From the NCBI GenBank assembly GCA_030267965.1, contig BRYA01000450.1:1-33566 (forward strand): DNA of 33,566 nt, in the 5' to 3' direction. The DNA is from Triparma columacea (Eukaryota > Sar > Bolidophyceae > Parmales > Triparmaceae). The position numbers and the translations under genes were made by a program. Under the pieces are notes generated by a model, which had not been told where the DNA came from, did no database searches, and worked only from the letters and a program-made list of their open reading frames with translations. Below are positions 9,900 to 20,947 of this stretch, piece by piece; the first letter of the stretch is position 1, and the number at the start of each line of letters is the position of its first letter.

Positions 9900-11520
9900 T
9901 CAGAGCTCGTCCTCGCTCTCGTCTTCCTCCTCCTCCTTCTCCGCTTTTTCCCCTCCTCCCTCCCTCCCCGTCCTTTGTGCTTCCCTCAATTTATCTGCCT
10001 CGACCTCTGCCTCTTTGGTTTTTATAGCTACGACGCCTTGGCACTCTGAGCTTCCCACCGCGCCCCCTTCCCCGCTCTCCACGTCAAGCAGGCTCCAGTG
10101 CGGGCTCTGCATTTTCTTGAGCCACCTGAAGTCCTGGACGTCGTGGTACATGTTCTTGCCGTTATTGATCGAGTGTAGCCCACTCTCCTTCTGCATTGCG
10201 GCGAGGCCCTGGTACTCGTGGACCCTTGGTCCGAACCTGCAATGGATAGGGAGGAGGGGGGGGGCAGGGGAGGAGAGGTTAGCGTTAGCGATCGTTTTGG
10301 ATATTAGTAGGAGTGACGTATCATGCAATCCAAACCCCACCCCTCTCGCCACCCCCCCCCTCCCCTCCCCTCCCCTCCTCCACACCCTCACCTGCACTTG
10401 TCGCAGTGTTCGATGATGGGTCCTGAGCACGTGTGAACGTAAAAGTCAACGCCGACAGTGTCGTGTATCCTCAGCTGCCTGGCAGTGGCAAAGATCTTGC
10501 AGTCCTTGACGTTCTCGACGTAGAGAGGGCCCTTGATCATGCCGAGGTAGACGGTGCAGCCCGAGAGGTTCGCGAGCCGGACCGCACCGTAGACATCGAG
10601 GAGGGCGAACGTCGAGTTCTTGATGTCCTTGAGCCGGACGTCTCCAAGGCTGTAGGGCGGGCACTTGACGTGGGTCGTGTGCTTCATGTCCGACAGCATG
10701 GAGAATTCAAGGGAGTACTGCTGCTCCTTCTCGCTCTCTCCCCCTTGAATTTTCTCCCCTTCCCCCCCCACCTCCTTGTTGTCAGTGACATTCTCCTTCT
10801 CCTGGTTGAAGAAGCTTCCCTCCTTCCTCCTGCTCTTGAAGACGAACTTTTCCCTGGGTATGACTGCCTTCTTGATCTCTATAATTTTCTTCAAGACCGC
10901 ATCTACCTTGCTCTCACAGGTTCTCACGTCGTAGGGGTTGAGAAATAGGGAGGCAGAGGCTGCGGAGGGTTAGGGGGCATAGCGCTGTTAGGGGTAACAA
11001 GGATATTATCAGATCTGGAGCGGCGACGACACCAAACTAGCTATAAGCTAACAATGCGGCTAGATTGGTCCGCCTCAACCCACAACCCCGCCCCCTCCCT
11101 CACCTGTTCGCTCCCTCAAGTCTAAGCCTGCCGAGTGAGCCCCACCGAGCAAATCTAGCACGGCTCCCCTGTCCCTCGCCGTCACCGCGATCTTTCCTGC
11201 GTCGATGCCCTCAAGCTTCTCTAGTGTCCCGAAGTAGTCGGCGTTGAAATCCTTCAAGAAGCGGCTCACAGACTCCTCCTCAGAGCTGGGTTTTCAAGGG
11301 GGGAGAAGTGGTGGCGAAGGTAGGGTTAATACCTCGTGAACCCCAACCCCTACCCCGGACCCTATCCCTAAGCCTTCCCCATCCAAATCCCGTCCTTTCC
11401 CCCATCCATTTCCCCTCACCTATTTTTCTGCCTCTCCTCCTCAGCCTCCCTCGCTCTCTCCACATTTCTAGCAGTTCTGGCGTTGCTTGAGGCTAAAAAT
11501 TTAGCTTCAGCGTCTAACAT
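9900..11520 (-). CDS. TBCC: Tubulin-binding cofactor C
   Basis: Four exons (11520-11420, 11285-11104, 10959-10392, 10236-9900) join in frame to give 395 residues, near the roughly 350 of animal TBCC. TBCC acts in the cytosol on the cofactor C-D-E-tubulin complex. It stimulates GTP hydrolysis by beta-tubulin and so releases the alpha/beta heterodimer. Residues 1-130 are helical and charged, like the spectrin-like N-domain. A Glu/Lys-rich linker (about 135-175) leads to the C-CAP/cofactor C beta-helix (about 183-330). The motif QLRIHD (256-261) carries the conserved arginine finger, R258, and the CRFGP-x-V-H-E-Y stretch is typical. The end is very acidic. The gene is divergent from the TPR gene, 137 bp away. 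Confidence 0.92.
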
Positions 11521-11657
11521 ATTCAGGATACTAGTATATAATAATATTGTAAGTAGGAAATGAACGTCCTTTATCCCCAAATAAGGATTACCAAAATGCT
11601 AAAATTCGATTTTGAGTACTCCTTTCCTCTCAATTTTCAATCTCCATTTATACAACA
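11521..11657. promoter_or_regulatory. Divergent intergenic promoter region
   Basis: Only 137 bp separate the start codons of the TBCC gene (-) and the TPR gene (+), so both promoters and both 5' UTRs must lie here or overlap the coding regions. It is AT-rich, with TATATAATAATATT at about 11535-11548. Co-regulation of two protein-folding genes is possible; this is inference. Confidence 0.4.
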
Positions 11658-13046
11658 ATGCCTAACGCCACCGCTGAAGCGTTCAAGGGGTAAGTCTCAA
11701 TTTAGTATAGCTATTCCTCCAGAACACTTTACACCCCCATAACTCTACCTTATGAAGAATAAGACCTGAAACTCGGAAGTCCCGTACTGTTCTACGACTG
11801 TGAATTTCACCATTCATGATGAATAATATACTCTTCCTGTCCCTCCTACTCTTTCTCGTGCCATTATCCTTTGATTTTCTATCCCCGTCCTCTTTTCACC
11901 TCCCCATCTCCCCCTGCAAAAGAGCCACACGGCCCAACCTTTCCTTCCTCTCTTGTTCCAAACAAACACAACAACTAACCCCGCCATTTTTCCTCCGCTC
12001 TTTTTGCCGTTCTTAGTGAGGGAAACGGGTTTTTCAAGGCTGGGAAGTACCGTGAGGCCATTGAGAAATATGAGGCTGCCACCAAGGCCGACCCCACTGT
12101 TCCTGCCTACTGGTCCAACATGGCTGCCTCCTTCGAGAAGCTCGGGGAATGGTCCGAGTCTGCCCGCGCTGCCCAGGAGTGCATCAAGGCCGACAACAAG
12201 TTCGTGAAGGGATATTTCCGCCTTGCCACTGCCCTCAAGGCCCAGAACGACCTCGCCAACTGCATCAAGACCCTTGAGAGCGGCCTCGGCGTCGACAGCT
12301 CGAATTCCGACTTGAGGAAGATGAAGAAGGAGGTCACCGAGCTCCAGCGCGCGGAGCAGGTCTCAAACTACTGCAGCAAGGCCTCCGAGCAGATGCAGTC
12401 TGGCGACATTTCCGGCGCCATGAAGACCCTTGAACTCGCCAGCCGCCTCGACGCCGGTAACCCCGACATTGCGAAGATGATGGGCGTCGTGAAGCCCAAG
12501 TGGGAGAAGATGGAGCGCGATCGCAAGGGAGGGCTCACAACCACTGAGAGGTTGAAGGAGGCTGGGGACGATAAGTACAAGGCCGCCGATTTTGAGGGCG
12601 CAATTGCTGAGTACACCAAGTGCCTAGATGCCCTCGGGGAGACGTCTTCTCCCCTCGCCATTAAGGTTAGTAAGAATGGACGCCGACCTTAGACCGTGGC
12701 TATTGTAACTCTCCTTTTCACTGTGATCAAAATTAACTCTTCAATCACTCATAAACCCCCGCAGGCCCTCTCCAACCGCGCCGCCTGCTTCAAGCAGATT
12801 TCCAACTTCGATGGCACCATTGAAGACTGCTCTGCCGTCCTCGAGGCCGACAGCAACAATGTCAAGGCCCTCGTGCGAAGGGCCCAGGCCTTTGAGGCTG
12901 TGGAGAGGTACAAGTTCGCCCTCCAGGATGTGAAGCAGGTCCTCGCCCAGCCGTACGCTGACGTCGGGGACGCTAATTACAAGCTGTGCAACGGAATGCA
13001 GCACAGGCTCACTAGGGTCATCCAAAAGCTGAAGACCATGTCCTAG
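11658..13046 (+). CDS. Tetratricopeptide-repeat co-chaperone-like protein
   Basis: Three exons (11658-11689, 12017-12665, 12765-13046) give 320 residues. The first intron is phase 2 and the second phase 0. Three TPR units lie at about 8-110; the first has the typical G-N-x-F-F-K-A-G-K-Y start and A-Y-W-S-N-M-A-A second helix. A charged linker (about 110-200) precedes a second TPR set whose helices (A-L-S-N-R-A-A-C-F-K, then A-L-V-R-R-A-Q-A-F-E) are typical of carboxylate-clamp TPRs. Such clamps bind the EEVD tail of Hsp70 or Hsp90. The layout resembles STI1/HOP or DNAJC7, but there is no J domain and no STI1 motif, so the exact member is open. The gene converges on the thioesterase gene 130 bp downstream. 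Confidence 0.85.
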
Positions 13047-13176
13047 AGACGACTTTGACTTATGATAAGTTTAAGGGGGAGATCTTGATAATAGTTTTGA
13101 AAAAAAAAATCTATCTCTTGAGATGGCCATAGTTTCTTCTTTTAAAGTGTGTCGACTTGTGCCCCTCCCCCCCCCC

Positions 13177-13958
13177 TTAATCTTCTCTTCGTCTCGGCAC
13201 GTAGCAGCACATTTCAATCATATAACAACATCCCAACTTCCTCTCCTTCTCCTCCCCGTCCCTCACAACGCCCCCTTTTTCGATGCCGTCCTCCAACTTG
13301 ATCTCCCCGCCGATCCATAGTAGGCCCTTGCCCTTCGTAACTATAGCCGTCCGAAACTCCTCCATCTCATTCTCGTCTGGGAGGATAGATGTGGCGAGAA
13401 TATCCCCCTTCACTGGCCTCCTGTAGTCAACTTTGCCACTCTTGGCTACAAGGTGGAGCTCCATATCGGCTAGCTCGACCTGACTTTCCACCCATGATTT
13501 GCAGAGGTAGTAGCTCGCAACTGTGGGGTGTGGGTGTGGGTGTGGGTTTGTGTGAGAGGCGAGTATAGAGAGGTGTGGGGGAGAGTGTAATTATGTAACT
13601 CACGTGTTCCCACAGAATACAGGCTCCCGGCAAATGCCGTGCCGTGGACGTTGCTGTTCTTTGCAAGTGGGGCAACGAGGGAGAGGGAATTGTCAGTCAA
13701 ACCCACCACCTTTACGCCCATGGCTCGCGCTGGTATTTGCGTTCTGTTTATGTGCTCCTCGATCTCCTCTGCCTTCAGCTCTATATCTATGGCTCGTTGC
13801 AGAGCCTGCAAAGTAGTTGAGCTTGTCTTGCCCTTCGGGTATGGCTTCCTCTTTGATCTTCCGATGCGTGACGCGCAGGCGATAAGCAGCGCACATGTGC
13901 ATATTGTCCCCCCCGCAACCAGCAGCATATTTTGCTGCTTGCTTCTCACGCGGGACAT
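13177..13958 (-). CDS. YiiD C-terminal-type hotdog thioesterase, membrane-anchored
   Basis: Two exons (13958-13604 and 13520-13177) meet at a phase 1 intron of 83 bp that contains a GGGTGT microsatellite. The product has 232 residues. Residues 11-30 form one hydrophobic segment followed by basic residues, which suggests a signal anchor or organelle-targeting region. The rest matches the pattern of putative YiiD_C-type thioesterases. It has an N-x-H-G-T-x-F-A-G-S motif at 103-112 and an S-V-G-T-L-A-S-Y-Y-L helix running across the splice junction. The C-terminal beta strands, which include the V-K-G-D-I segment, follow. Hotdog enzymes of this type are thought to hydrolyse acyl-CoA or related thioesters; the substrate is unknown. 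Continuity of the motif across the junction supports the splice site. Confidence 0.82.
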
Positions 13959-15190
13959 TCTCTATTGCAATTATCTGTTTTGGGACCGAAGGCAATGCCT
14001 AAATTCTACTGGGTAAGCTGACATTTGGGATTTTTAACATTCTTTAAAATTTAAGATTCGGACCGCCAGTAAGCTTCACCCCCCTCTACTACTTATGAAT
14101 CCGCCAGAAGTGCATTAATATAGACTTATAACGCGTTTATTATAGTTTTTCACCACATTGTTCAAAAGGGCCGAAATCGGTCAATCCTTACATGTTTTCA
14201 CTATTCAATCGCGGAGAAACGTATAGTTTATACTATTAACGGCAATTTCAATCTACAGAGAAGTTAGTGTTGTATTGTGGATGGTTATTTCCGACCGTAA
14301 CGGCCCTAGGAGGGGATTGTTCTTTGGTTTCGGGGCCTCCCATGTTATGAGGTCTGAATTGACGCAAGTTGCGTTTTCTGGAGTTATTATAGCCGTATAC
14401 TCATCCATTCGGTTCAGGCTGCCCCCTATACAAAGGAATCTCAATAGAAATTCGTTGTTTGGGACAAATGGACATGTTTAATCATCATAATCTCCGAGAA
14501 GGAGAGGAAAAAGAAAGTAAGTTACGACCTCAGAAATTTACAGCGAAGATACTCCGCGAAAGCTCTGCCGTAATTCTACCGATAATTGAAAAAAATATCA
14601 CGATACGTCGGCATCTTTACGTTTAAATTTGTCATTCAAAAAGCTCATTTTGACCCAAATCAGCCTCTGAAGCTTATAGACATTTTCGGAGCTTAATATT
14701 TGGTAAGTTGGNNNNNNNNNNNNNNNNNNNNNNNNATACGAAAGAAACGAGCGCAAACGATGCGTTTGAGGTGAGGTAGAGGTCCTCAAAAGTGAACAAA
14801 ATCCCAGTCACCTCTCTAGTATATCATTGAATTTACGCGGGGGGATAGATTTTTGGAAGTCGGAGCTCTTCTTTCTACGAGAAGAACCCGTTCGAGCCTT
14901 ATTTTAACTGGGGGAACGCGATTCTGAAGACCTCATGGATTCTCTTTTTGGCTGATTTCGTCAGAAAAGTCAGCTTGCCAAGTCGGACTAAATAAATTTT
15001 CCAAATGAATTTTGCCTCGAAAACTTCTGCGAAAAAAAAAGAGATGTCGCGTGTCGACATGTGCCTAAGAGATCTGATAGTATAACATACCCTCCCGTCT
15101 TTATTAAAAATCTCGTTTCCATTGTTTTTATTTGCTAAAGTTTTTAACAATGATTTTTCATTTTCACACCTACACCTACAGGATCTCTCG
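13959..15190. other. AT-rich gene-poor region with an assembly gap
   Basis: I find no convincing gene. Base composition is clearly more AT-rich than in the surrounding genes. Open frames at 14253-14444 (-), 14598-14789 (-, interrupted by the gap) and 14899-15267 (-) have no recognisable domain. The last overlaps the 3' end of the next gene in another frame. The sequence AGGCAATGCCTAAA at about 13990-14003 recurs in the TIR element near 30593. An old transposon remnant is possible but not shown. Confidence 0.5.
14712..14735. other. Assembly gap, 24 N
   Basis: The run of 24 N is a sequencing or scaffolding gap. Its true length may differ from 24. Any repeat or small gene spanning 14700-14740 cannot be read. 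Confidence 0.99.
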
Positions 15191-17120
15191 TCAATAGCCC
15201 CCCCTCGTTGCTGCAGTCGTAGCGTATAAACTTCCATCTGCGTCGTCGTCGTCAACGAATTCGTCATCGTCCCCGTAAAGCAAGTTCCACACGTCCCTAG
15301 ATAGCTCTGAGTACCTCTCCTGTTTTAGGGCAGCCATGTCGGAGAGGTCTTGAGGGGGTTGCGACAACGATGACGATGGTTTGGATGATGATGGTGGTGG
15401 CGGCGGTGGTGATGGTGATGGTGGTGGTAATGATGATGATGATGGTAACGATGATGATGATGGTAACGATGATGATGCTGATGCTGCTACTGATGATGAT
15501 GACCCTTTTGACGATCGTTTTGACGAAACGACCGCACTAGTATGTAAATGTGCCTCCTTTGGCTCATCTTCGAATCCTACCTCCGTCATGTCAATAACCA
15601 CCTCTTCCTCCTCTTGCTGCTTTGGCCTTTGTGCTGTCACCAGGGTGGAGGAGGGGGGCTGCATCCCACGCTCTACCGACTTGGTTGCCTTCTTTGCGTG
15701 TTTAATCGTTTCTGTTTCGTCCTCCTTCGCCGGCAGTTTGGTCTTTGTTTTCATGGACTTGACATCTTCTTTCACGAAACTGATCTCCTGCTTGTTCGCC
15801 ACATTTACCTCCTCCTCCTTCACTGACTTGGTCTTTTCCTTCAGCGATTTCTTATTACTCGTATTTTTCTTGCTCCCTCGATTCTTCAAAGTCCCTTTCG
15901 CAGCCCTCTCCTTAAGGCTCCTGTTAATTCCGTCCGTAGCCCGTTTTCGGTAGTCATCTTCTGTCCACTTGGCCTTAATCGCGTCGCTAATCCTCTTCCT
16001 GTGTTCCTCTGCCCTTGGCGAACTCGCCAAGGCCCTTGTCTTTATCCCTAGCATCATCCTGTCTCTAAAACCCTCTTCCTCCCTCCACCGCTTCTTGAGT
16101 TTCTGGGATATTTTCTTCCTCGTCTCCTCGGGGACTGCGATTGAGCAGAAGGTCAGTCTCAAAAAAATATCACACACTTGGTCTCTTCCCCTTTCGCTTT
16201 ACTCCCACACTCTCTCTCTCCTCACCTTTCCCCTCCTCGTTGCCCCTGGCCATCTTCATCATCGTGACCATCCTATCCCTGAATCCGTCTTCAGTCTCCC
16301 ACCGAGCCTTTAAAGTCTGAGATATCTTCTCTCGAGTCTCCTTGCTATGTTTCCTACCAGCCATCCCAATCACATTAACCTTTGAGTAATCCACAGAGCC
16401 GTCTGCCTGGGTGGCGTTGATGATTGCAGACTAAAGAGGCAAGAGTTCGGAAAGAGAAGATTGTGTTGGCTATTGTATCAAAGGTGAACAATGGCCGCAG
16501 CGCATGCCTGTTTATCCCCACTTACCTCGTAAAGAGCCTCCCTGGCCTTTTTCCTCTCCTCGGCATAAGTTGAATTCGCCCACTTCTTTTTCATCGTCTC
16601 GCTAATCTTTGCTCTAATCTCGTCGGACAGGGGATCTCCTCTCTTCCTCGTGCTCTCCTTCTTGTTGAGATCTGGGGTCTTGGGATTCAATCTCTCCTTC
16701 TCATCCAATCTCCTAAGGACCCCCTGGCGAATCTACGCATGGAGTTGTAAAACGGGCGTTAGATGTGATCCTTTGTGCTCCCTGTATATATCACTCCTCC
16801 AACCTTCTCACCTTGTCCTTGGTCTCCTGTGACATTGATCTTCCCTTGTTCCATGGAACCTTTCCTCGATTTGCAGCGCTTATCTTCTGCCGTGACTCCA
16901 AGGTGTGCGGTCTCCCTTTAACTCTGGCCGACGAATTCGAGCCCGGTGGTGATACATGAAGTGGGGAGGGGTGCATATGAGGGCTATGAAGTGGAGAGTG
17001 ATTCCGACATCGGGGCTGTTGGGTTGGTAGCACAGGGTGAATTTGACGCACGGATGACAAGAAAGCTGAAGATGTGACGACTAGAGAAAAAACTGCAAAC
17101 ACCACAAATGGACGGAACAT
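15191..17120 (-). CDS. NUMOD3-like repeat protein, probably plastid-targeted
   Basis: Four exons (17120-16812, 16732-16526, 16430-16226, 16134-15191) join in frame to give 554 residues. An in-frame upstream ATG at 17327 would add 69 charged residues. I prefer 17120 because the protein then opens with a signal peptide (residues 1-19) ending in SSAF. That resembles the ASAF cleavage motif of plastid preproteins in algae with red secondary plastids. NUMOD3-like modules follow, each with a pattern like S-x-E-T-R-x-K-I-S and then a K-x-(R/K)-W or W-N-K-G stretch, one or two per exon. NUMOD3 is a DNA-binding module first described in homing endonucleases. No GIY-YIG or HNH nuclease domain is visible. 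The C-terminal half is basic, then Ser/Pro-rich and acidic. A role on organellar nucleic acid is inference. Confidence 0.75.
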
Positions 17121-17383
17121 CGATGACTTTCTGTGAATTCTGCACTCTCCTTTCCTTCCTCGTTCCTCGGGCACCTCAGCTTCTTCGGTATTTTTTAGCC
17201 TTCTGTAATTTTTCTGTTGTGCTTTAGTCTTACCAAAAACGTCTCGACCTAGCATAGACTTAGCTGCGTGTTTTACAGAATTCTTTGACTGCAGTCCTGG
17301 TCTGTCTTCCATAATTTCACATTTCACAGGTCACTGAAGCTCGTAGAAGTGGGTTTTATTTCCTCTTTTTAGGGACAGAAACC

Positions 17384-17390
17384 TATATAT
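17384..17390 (+). promoter_or_regulatory. Probable TATA box of the RRM protein gene
   Basis: TATATAT lies 59-65 bp upstream of the ATG at 17449. Initiation about 30 bp downstream would give a 5' UTR near 35 nt, which includes a short CA repeat just before the start codon. Confidence 0.4.
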
Positions 17391-17448
17391 TTGGGGTGCG
17401 CTTTAGAGATTCCCCCACCAATTTAGATCCATCACACACACACACATA

Positions 17449-20400
17449 ATGTCGTCACCCAACCACCCTAATGGGGCATCTCAGCACTACTTTCAGTCAG
17501 CCCGCCCAACGAGACAAACTGTGAGTACCTTTTGGAGCAGGTTGGGGTGGAGTAATTGGGATTTTGATCCTCTAGAAGTCAATTACCGGCTTCGAAGTAT
17601 CCCCTAATACTAGGGAAGACACGTGAATAACACGATTGGAACCCAAATGTTCATCGTGTCAGGCGACCGACACCTCAGTAGGGACACCTCAGTAGGAGAC
17701 AGACCCCACACTTGCTTTACTGATATCAACAACATTTGGTTGAAGCCACATTCTTTCGCCATTCTTTTGCCCTTCCCTCTCTAACAGTTCCCTGATTCCT
17801 CCCCCCCTGCGCCCCGCCTCGCCCTATTTCCCCCATTTCCCCCATTTCAGGATTCTTTTGCTCTCCCAAACGACGTTGGTTACAATGCCTTGCTTGGGAA
17901 TGGCCTATCCCGAACCCAATTCGGCGGCGATGATACTCCTCCTTCAAATTTTCCCGATGGAGACGACTACAGCATCCCCTCGTCTGCGATATCCGTCTCA
18001 ACACCAAGTGGCTACAAGCTCTTCATTGGACAGATTCCAAAGGATCTCATCGAAGAGGACATCTTTCCAGTGTTTTCTTCCTTCGGGAGCATCCTTGAGC
18101 TTCAGATAACCAGGGAGCCCCTCACAAGCATCAAGAGCATCAAGTACAACAACAAGTTGAGGTGAGAATGGGATTATAAAAACAAAGAGGGGGAGGGTGG
18201 AGCTATTCAAAGGATGGCTGAGATATCTCGAGGAGGAAGAAAGCCAAAACCTTGACACAACAATCCTAAACATCCCCCTCGGTCGTTGCTTCGCCCCCCC
18301 ACCTCCCGCAGCCTCGCAAACCAACTCTCTGGTGAGAAAAATGAAAGAGACCAAGGCTACCAGCAGCTAAGCAGAGGTTACGGCTTCGTGACTTACATGA
18401 ACCGCGAAGATAGGTGAGAAAAGGAAACGCGTTTCCATCCATCGCAGCAAATCTAGATGATGACTAACACGACGTTTCGTCGCAGCCTACGCTGCAAGGA
18501 GGCCCTCAACAACAAGTATGTTTTCCCTTCCAGCACTGTCTGCTACTCCCCTTCGGGGCAGCCCACACAGCGCAAGCCCGTACAGATCCGCGAGGTGAGA
18601 GCAGGAGATACGTAGAACTTTTGAGCATCACCGAATCATCGGAATCTCCAACTGACTTTAATCGAAACCTTTCTTTCGTCTCGTCGCTTTTTATTAACGC
18701 AGGCTATTGAGAACTACGCTGAGATGGTTGCCGAGAAGAGGGAGGAAGCGAAAAAGAAGAAGAAGGTTGAAGAATCGTTAGACGCAGAAACGAAGCTCTT
18801 CGTAGGTATGATCAGCAAGAATGTTGACGAATACGGCGTCAGGGAGCTATTTTCCAACTTTGGAGAGGTGAGGATAAGGGGGGTGGGGGGAGCACCCACC
18901 ATATCGACGACGATGTCGTGGCTAAGGCATCTCTGTTCACTGACCCAACCATCTCTCTCCCCCGTTTTCGTCATTCGTAGATCAAAGAGGTCTTCATCCT
19001 TCGAGACAAAAAGGGGGTGAGCAAAGGCTGCGCGTTCTTGAAGTTCCTCCACAAGCAGAGTGCCGCAAAGGCCATAGAGACGCTCCACCAGAGCGTCATG
19101 ATGGAGGGTGTAAATAAAAAGCTCATTGTCAAATACGCGGACCCTAAAAGGGGGGGTAAGCGCGACCAAAAGATCAACGCCCTCAAGATCGAAGCTGCCA
19201 TGATGCGCACCAAGATCGGCGAGCACCAAGACCCCGACGGCGACATCATTTCCAACGGGGACGAGGGCGATGGGTTGGACGACGAGGACGGGGACCTCGA
19301 TTTCGACGACCATGAACTTATCGCGCGCTACTTGCTTGCGGACGATGACGACGCCTCGGCCGACGTCAACAGCGTCGTCGACCAGTTCGACACCCTCGGT
19401 TTCGACGTTCCCAAAGATCTAGCCGACGACGCTCCGTCATGGATCCCAGGGAAGCCCTACACTCCCAAACCCCAGAACGGCCTCCACTCCCCTGCGGCAA
19501 ACGCCGCCTATAACGCAGCCGTACCGCCGTACCCGTCACCGGCGGCATCGCAGTCACCCTACCCGAGCGGGGCAGGCTACGGGCATGAGGAAACTCCTCC
19601 TTATGGAGGGGGCTACCAGCAGCACCAGCACCAGGTGAGAACCACTGACAAAAAATCGATCGCTACCTCGGTGCAGTAAAAGAACTAACCTCTCGCTTTT
19701 CTCCTCGCTTCTTCTCTCCCCTCGCCAGACTGGGGACTTTGGTTACGGTGTGAATTCGGCCTACTACGGCGGGCAGCCAAGAGGTCACCAGCAATTCTAC
19801 GGTGGGGGCGGCGGCGGGGGCGGTGGAAACAACAACGATGGGGAGAGTCAGAAGCCGAAAGGGCCCAGCGGTGCCAACCTCTTCATCTACCACCTCCCCC
19901 ACGAGCTCACCGACGCCGACCTCGCGACCCTCTTCCTCCCCTTTGGATCCGTCGTATCAGCCAAGGTGTACGTCGACAGGTACACCGGAGAGTCCAAGGG
20001 GTTCGGGTTCGTCTCCTACGACACTCAGGACAACGCCGAGGCCGCGATCGAGGCCATGAACGGTTTCCAGATCGGTCAGAAGAGGCTCAAGGTCCAGCAC
20101 AAGAGGACAGACAACCCGCAGAAGAGAAGGGAAGACAGGGGCGGAGGGGGCGGAGGAGGGTACAACAAAGACTACGCGGACTACGGAGCCGGGGAAAGGG
20201 GGTACGGAGGCGAGAGGGTCTACGACAGGGGTTACACCGCAGGCGACAGAAGCTCCTACACCGAGAGGGGCTACGACAGGGGCTACGACGGCCGCTACAC
20301 GGGCGCAGCAGACAGGGGCTACGACGGAAGGAGAGGGGGGCAGCATGGGAAGTACGAGCAGTACGAGCAGTACGCGTCCCACGAGGCTTACGGGGGGTAC

Positions 20401-20661
20401 CACTCTGGGTACCAGCAGGGGTACCCACCATACGCAGGAGGAGGGTACGGAGGGTACGGAGGAGGTGGAGGGGAATACGGACAAGGACACGGTGAATACG
20501 GACACGGGGGGGGAGGGGAGTACGGACAAGGAGGAGGAGCAGGGTACGCGGGTGGTGGGGGATACACGACGAGATACCAGAACACGATATATGGACAAGA
20601 ACAGGGAGGATACGGAGGAGGAACGGTTGGGGGGGGGTGGGGGGAGAATGGGGGGGCTTAG
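17449..20661 (+). CDS. CELF/Bruno-like RNA-binding protein with three RRMs
   Basis: Seven exons (17449-17520, 17851-18161, 18312-18413, 18486-18594, 18703-18867, 18981-19634, 19729-20661) give 781 residues. RRM1 (about 78-195) is split over three exons and has K-L-F-I-G-Q-I and R-G-Y-G-F-V-T-Y as RNP2 and RNP1. RRM2 (about 227-310) has K-L-F-V-G-M-I and [10 protein letters not shown] long acidic, Pro/Tyr-rich linker leads to RRM3 (about 519-597), with N-L-F-I-Y-H-L-P and S-K-G-F-G-F-V-S-Y. Two N-terminal RRMs, a long linker and a third RRM is the CELF/Bruno layout, used in splicing, mRNA decay and translational control. Unusually, a Tyr/Gly-rich low-complexity tail of nearly 200 residues follows RRM3. 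An AATAAA at 20814 may be its poly(A) signal. Confidence 0.88.
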
Positions 20662-20947
20662 TGTTTTTTTTGACAAAGAAGCAACGCCAACGCAGGGGCC
20701 CCATATTTGGTATATAAAGCGGGAGGTTAATATAAAGGTTTTGTTGGAGGCCAGAGGATCCTCTGGTACTATATGTGTGGAGGGCGCGTTGAAGGAATAG
20801 ATAATAGACTGGCAATAAATAGCTACATCTTCAGTTTAATACAAACCTTTCTTGAAATTGATCATGTCAAACTAAATGGGTGTCAAGGCTTCGAAAATGC
20901 GCCTCGTTTTCATTAATAAACCTGTGCGTGTGGGTGGGCTGGCTAAA
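20662..20947. other. Convergent 3' intergenic region
   Basis: This lies between the stop codons of the RRM gene (+) and the ceramidase gene (-). It holds AATAAA at 20814-20819 on the plus strand, a plausible poly(A) signal 150 bp after the RRM stop, and a short direct repeat AGAGGATCCTCTGG with internal palindrome near 20752-20766. No gene is visible. Confidence 0.45.

Noticed and set aside
14899..15267. 122-residue minus-strand frame
   Set aside because: It overlaps the 3' end of the NUMOD3-like gene in another frame, has no recognisable motif and no splice partner.
19957..20815. Two long open frames on the minus strand opposite the last RRM exon
   Set aside because: They mirror the GC-rich Gly/Tyr repeats of the real plus-strand exon, are themselves low-complexity (Val/Pro/Ser-rich) and show no domain.
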